This document shows, in pieces, positions 61,191 to 64,000 of a DNA stretch of 64,000 bases. Each line of letters begins with the position of its first letter. Positions within the stretch are counted from its first letter, which is position 1. Under the pieces are notes generated by a model, which searched no databases, was not told where the DNA came from, and saw only the letters and a program-made list of their open reading frames with translations. The DNA is from Diplonema papillatum (Eukaryota; Euglenozoa; Diplonemea; Diplonemida; Diplonemidae): positions 434,001 to 498,000 of the forward strand of contig JAPJBO010000035.1 of NCBI GenBank assembly GCA_030068145.1, read 5' to 3'. Position numbers and translations under genes: made by a program.

Positions 61191-61607
61191 ATGCCTCGGG
61201 TGAGGTTGCTGCTGCATCTGGGTGTTTTGGGCGCTCTTGCTCAGGCTTGGTGCAACCACCATTCGTGAGTACATGCAGAATAGAGGATCATGCCGTGCCG
61301 AGAAGTCACCCGATTAGACCTGATGGCCTTCTACGAATTGTACCCCGAGTTTAAGAGCAACGACTTTTACATCACTGGCGAGTCATATGCCGGTCAGTAC
61401 ATTCCGAATATTGCGTACCATATGCTCTACGAGGTCCCAGCTGGATCTTTTCCAAGCTTCAAGGGTATCATGGTCGGAAACGGCTGCTGGGGCGGCACGA
61501 ACACATCAGTTGACTGCAACGGCCCAAACGGAGACTCTATAACCCCGGAGTTTCAAGCGAGCTCGTACTCTGAAAATCTAACCCAAGCAAACTTCAACAG
61601 CCGGTAA
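61191..61607 (+). pseudogene. serine carboxypeptidase (peptidase S10) fragment
   Basis: A first exon-like piece (61191-61264) encodes a signal peptide, MPRVRLLLHLGVLGALAQAW, and ends at GTGAGT, a good 5' splice site. A second (about 61318-61540) encodes FYELYPEFKSNDFYITGESY, then AGQYIPNIAYHMLYE and FKGIMVGNGCWGG, with the S10 nucleophile motif GESYAG near 61377. About 150 residues of a normal enzyme between signal peptide and FPEF-type motif are missing, the simple splice would not keep frame, and after NGPNGDS the frame enters a dispersed motif (CCCCGGAGTTTCAAGC). The Asp and His of the triad are absent. A dead, repeat-interrupted fragment is the best reading. Confidence 0.65.
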
Positions 61608-62075
61608 AGAAACCCCTGCCACGAAAGAAGCAACCACCTCCGGTAGGCTCGTCTGACACCGGCTGCCGTAAATCGGGAGGGCAGGGAAAAAGAAACATGA
61701 ATATCCGCAGCCACGCCGGTTCAATTCAACAATCCAAGCCAGCCAGCATGCACCCATACGGGTATTTGGAAAAGCTGCATTTCTCTCGTGTAGCAGGCAC
61801 AACCGGTCTGTACCACATACCACACGGTGAGCATCACGATAACAGAACACAAGTGCTGCAACGAACCTCTCAAGCACGCTGAGGATGGCTGCAGACGGGA
61901 AGAGCATTGCGCGCGAGTTCGTCTTGGTCGTCTAACAAGTAGTCTACTTTTCTGCAGCTACACTTCGGATTCATAATCTCCCGTCTCGAGCAGCATTTGA
62001 CTAGTTTTTGGGCAGTTATTCGGCTCAAATAGTTCTGATACACACTTTGGCAAGTTATTTTCCGGCGGACGGTAC
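61608..62075. other. intergenic, no gene seen
   Basis: No reading frame or repeat I can support. Confidence 0.4.
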
Positions 62076-62175
62076 GTCACCTAAGTCATCAGCTTACACT
62101 GGTTCCGTCTCTGGCCCATTTGTACACATCGCCCGTCCTCGTTGGACGGGGGCGCTGCCAGTAGTAAGCGGAGAG
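62076..62175 (+). rRNA. 18S rRNA-derived fragment
   Basis: AAGTCATCAGCTT (62083-62095), then GTTCCGTCTCTG, then TTGTACACATCGCCCGTC (62120-62137), occur in the order and spacing of the 3' part of eukaryotic 18S rRNA. There the consensus is AAGTCATCAGCTTGCGTTGA, TACGTCCCTGCCC, TTTGTACACACCGCCCGTC. The universal 18-base motif differs at one base. Outside about 62080-62140 the match stops, so this is a small, diverged fragment, not a working gene. A hairpin (CCCGTCC/GGACGGG) follows the motif. Confidence 0.55.
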
Positions 62176-62460
62176 GCAACAGCAGCTTAGCCACGGACTG
62201 CCGATTAGTCCGGAAAATACGATTAAATTTACCTACCCCGCATCCCCACCAGGTCCTAAAACAACTCCATCCAAGCATTATGGTCGAAACACCCCCCCAT
62301 TTGCACGCGATCGTCAGGAACACGAGAAGAGAGAAAGAAAAGGTGCAAGCAACACTTGTGTGGCCCCCTGGCGGACCCAGCTCCCGCTGACAATCAGCAG
62401 GACTGGACGCCGTCAAAACGATCTTACACCACTCTGCCCGCCCCTCCTCACTCTACAACC
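62176..62460. other. intergenic, one hairpin
   Basis: A hairpin CGGACT-GCCGATT-AGTCCG lies at 62194-62212. Otherwise nothing seen. Confidence 0.4.
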
Positions 62461-62461
62461 A

Positions 62462-62592
62462 AACCAGCCTCACATTGCTGTCCTGTCTGCAGGCACTGGG
62501 CTTATTCCGCCTAATGTGTCCGTGGCTCAATGACAAATCCACGGTGCAGACAGAACACGGGTGTTGAGCACATTTCAAGCACGTTCTTGCGT
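62462..62592 (+). mobile_element. old family B copy
   Basis: Diverged copy: CAGCCTCACATTGCTGTCCT, GTCTGCAGGCACTGGG, TGTGTCCGTGGCTCAATGAC, ending AAGCACGTTCTTGCGTTCCC. CTCTGCCCGCCC before and CTCTGCCACCC after may be a worn target duplication. Confidence 0.55.
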
Positions 62593-62703
62593 TCCCCTCT
62601 GCCACCCAGCTGAAGGACCCTTCCCTACTTACCGAGACCGGTTTTAATTACAACGACAACCCTCCCCTCACCCCCTCGCTTTTGTTCGCTATCGTCTTCC
62701 AGC

Positions 62704-62705
<2 letters not shown>

Positions 62706-62736
<31 letters not shown>

Positions 62737-62743
62737 TATAAGC
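62706..62743 (-). mobile_element. poly(T) of ~31 with family A terminus
   Basis: A T-run of about 30 is followed directly by GTATAAGC, the terminal 8 bases of family A, and then by unrelated sequence. This could be a family A insertion truncated to almost nothing but its tail. Confidence 0.45.
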
Positions 62744-63083
62744 CCCGTGGGCGGTGGTCCAGGTCTCCCGCTAACCTCACTTTTGGGGAGGAATTCAAAA
62801 CCCTGTTTTTGGCTTGTTTTTTTTTTTTGTGCCCCCCACAAATTCCCCCCCCTGTTGTGCAGGTTATTAGCTTCGTTTTTGCCTCGGTTTCCCGACCAAC
62901 TTTCTTTTGCCGCTCTGAGACCGAGAAGGTTTTCTCCAGGGGGGGTCCGGGGGGCTCCCCCGGCGAACGGTACGGTACAGGTGAAAAGGTGAGGAATTCC
63001 TCACCCTCTTTTTTCGAGCCTCTTTTTTTTTTTGAGGAATTCCTCGCACTTTTTCGTTAGCGGGAGCACTGATAAGCACTCAG
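62744..63083. other. intergenic, no gene seen
   Basis: No gene. Inverted GAGGAATTC(C/A) motifs near 62788, 62990 and 63034 are the only structure. Confidence 0.35.
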
Positions 63084-63085
63084 TT

Positions 63086-63285
63086 AAAGCACCTGCTTTG
63101 TAGGAAATACTTGAGGAGGCTGCCCGCTGCAAAAGATCAAAGGAGGTAAATGTGCTGAAGCCCACACGAAACACAGGTGAATCTGGGTTCAGTGGCGGGC
63201 GTAAGCGTTCAACAAAAAAGACCCACTTTGTAGTTGTATTGTTTCTCCCCCTCCAGCCTCCTTCGAAGTAAGCACAAGGCAGCCC
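63086..63285 (-). mobile_element. Family A element, one end truncated
   Basis: AAAGCACCTGCTTTGTAGG, arm AAATACTTGAGGAGGCTGCC (63105-63124), full body, and GGCAGCCC at 63278-63285 where the copy stops before CTCGAGTATTT. Loss at this end and retention at the T-run end fit 5' truncation if the element is a minus-strand retroposon. Confidence 0.75.
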
Positions 63286-64000
63286 AAAAATTGGATTTGG
63301 ACACGTCTAAAAAAGGAGAAGAGAACGGATGGATACCAGAACCACCACCCAAACAACGGATAACAAGAGAAAAGGTCGAACGACACCAGCCTGCATCCTC
63401 TCTTCCGTCAGACCACCCACGGGACATGTGCGGCTTTTGCTTTGGACGGGAGTTGCGGGTGGGGTCCCGCGTCGAAGGAAAAGCCCGGAAATGCCAAGAC
63501 ACATAGGAAATGAGTGCGCTCTAAATTAAGTCGAATAGTCGGCAATAGGACAAGCACGCGTACTGCCAGTGCAAAATCTTCTGCGGGACAGGCTCGGCAG
63601 ACGTCGACGGAGTGCGCGCGCGAAGTTGCTTCTCCGGCGGCCGCCGGACGAGAATGTACAATGCAATCCGCGACGTCATCACTGACTTCGCCCGCCGCGG
63701 GTTGCTGGCCGGTGGTCGAGCGCCCTGTGTTCTCGAACACGGAGCGGAAGCGCCCGGACATCCCCCTCCCAGCTCGCGCCGCTGTGCCTGTCTGCAGACA
63801 CTCTGGTCCCGCGGTAGTGATAGGACAAGTGCGGTTTGAGCACGGAATCATTCCAACCACGTTCTTGCAATCCCCACCCTCCCTCCAGTGGATACCGACG
63901 GTTTCGGCGTGGGATCTCGTTGATCTCCCTGTACCTTGTGCGGTGGACTATGTATGATCGTAGCCCGATTATCTTTGGGCTTACCTCCACGCAGACCACC
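63286..64000. other. right flank with a family B fragment
   Basis: A diverged family B 3' end is at about 63785-63873 (GTGCCTGTCTGCAGACACTC, GCACGGAATCATTCCAACCA, CGTTCTTGCAATCCCC). CCCCCTCCCAG before it and CCCTCCCTCCAG after it may be remnants of a target duplication. No gene is supported. A GC-rich patch (63600-63780) has frames on both strands without domains. Confidence 0.4.

Noticed and set aside
1-64000. Spliced-leader RNA gene or dinoflagellate leader relic
   Set aside because: I looked for the known dinoflagellate leader core (GTAGCCATTTTGGCTC) and for leader-like units and found none, so trans-splicing cannot be argued from this window.

Overview
This is nuclear DNA of a single-celled eukaryote (protist). 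Three very long, intron-free, GC-rich genes all lie on the + strand, separated by 2-13 kb of lower-GC DNA full of retroposons, inverted-repeat elements and minisatellites. Nothing looks bacterial: no operons, Shine-Dalgarno sites or sigma promoters, but Pol III-type boxes, target-site duplications, Q/N/A-rich low-complexity protein segments and an 18S rRNA-derived fragment. The multi-membrane cyclase-homology proteins and the alpha-helical repeat proteins remind me of Euglenozoa (kinetoplastid, bodonid or diplonemid type). I found no spliced leader, so the lineage is left open.

Layout. 1-3.1 kb: gene-poor flank with a CCCCGATTT cluster, one family A element and one family D repeat. 3.1-17.4 kb: a 4774-residue modular repeat protein whose 3' end is copied about five times in tandem up to 18.2 kb. 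20.7-24.2 kb: a membrane protein with a degenerate class III cyclase domain, whose 3' end is likewise duplicated downstream (to 25.7 kb), with a tRNA-like gene between the copies. 26.1-28.1 kb: an inverted-repeat element with an 8-bp target duplication that carries the C-terminal part of a reverse-transcriptase polyprotein. 28-37.5 kb: no gene, but retroposons (A, B, C), a 17-unit hairpin array whose stems covary (33.5-34.4 kb), a foldback-like element (34.7-35.4 kb) and minisatellites. 37.6-39.5 kb: a second, shorter paralogue of the cyclase-like protein. 39.5-55.7 kb: repeats only, including a 2.35-kb Tc1/pogo-like TIR transposon with TA duplications (46.8-49.2 kb). 55.7-59.5 kb: a 5'-truncated non-LTR retrotransposon with RT core and an unusual Cys/His plus RGG tail. 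59.5-64 kb: a truncated second copy of its 3' end, an orphan reading frame, a serine carboxypeptidase fragment, an 18S rRNA fragment and more A/B elements.

The two cyclase-like proteins share architecture (N-terminal membrane helices, a short helical linker, C-terminal cyclase fold) and probably act as membrane-anchored sensors or scaffolds. The catalytic positions I could align are changed, so I do not predict cAMP synthesis. The giant protein has no recognised enzyme domain and looks structural. The rest is dominated by mobile DNA. The most unusual signals are covarying stem structures in two unrelated repeat families, an RT-derived reading frame inside a TIR family, and the repeated amplification of gene 3' ends.
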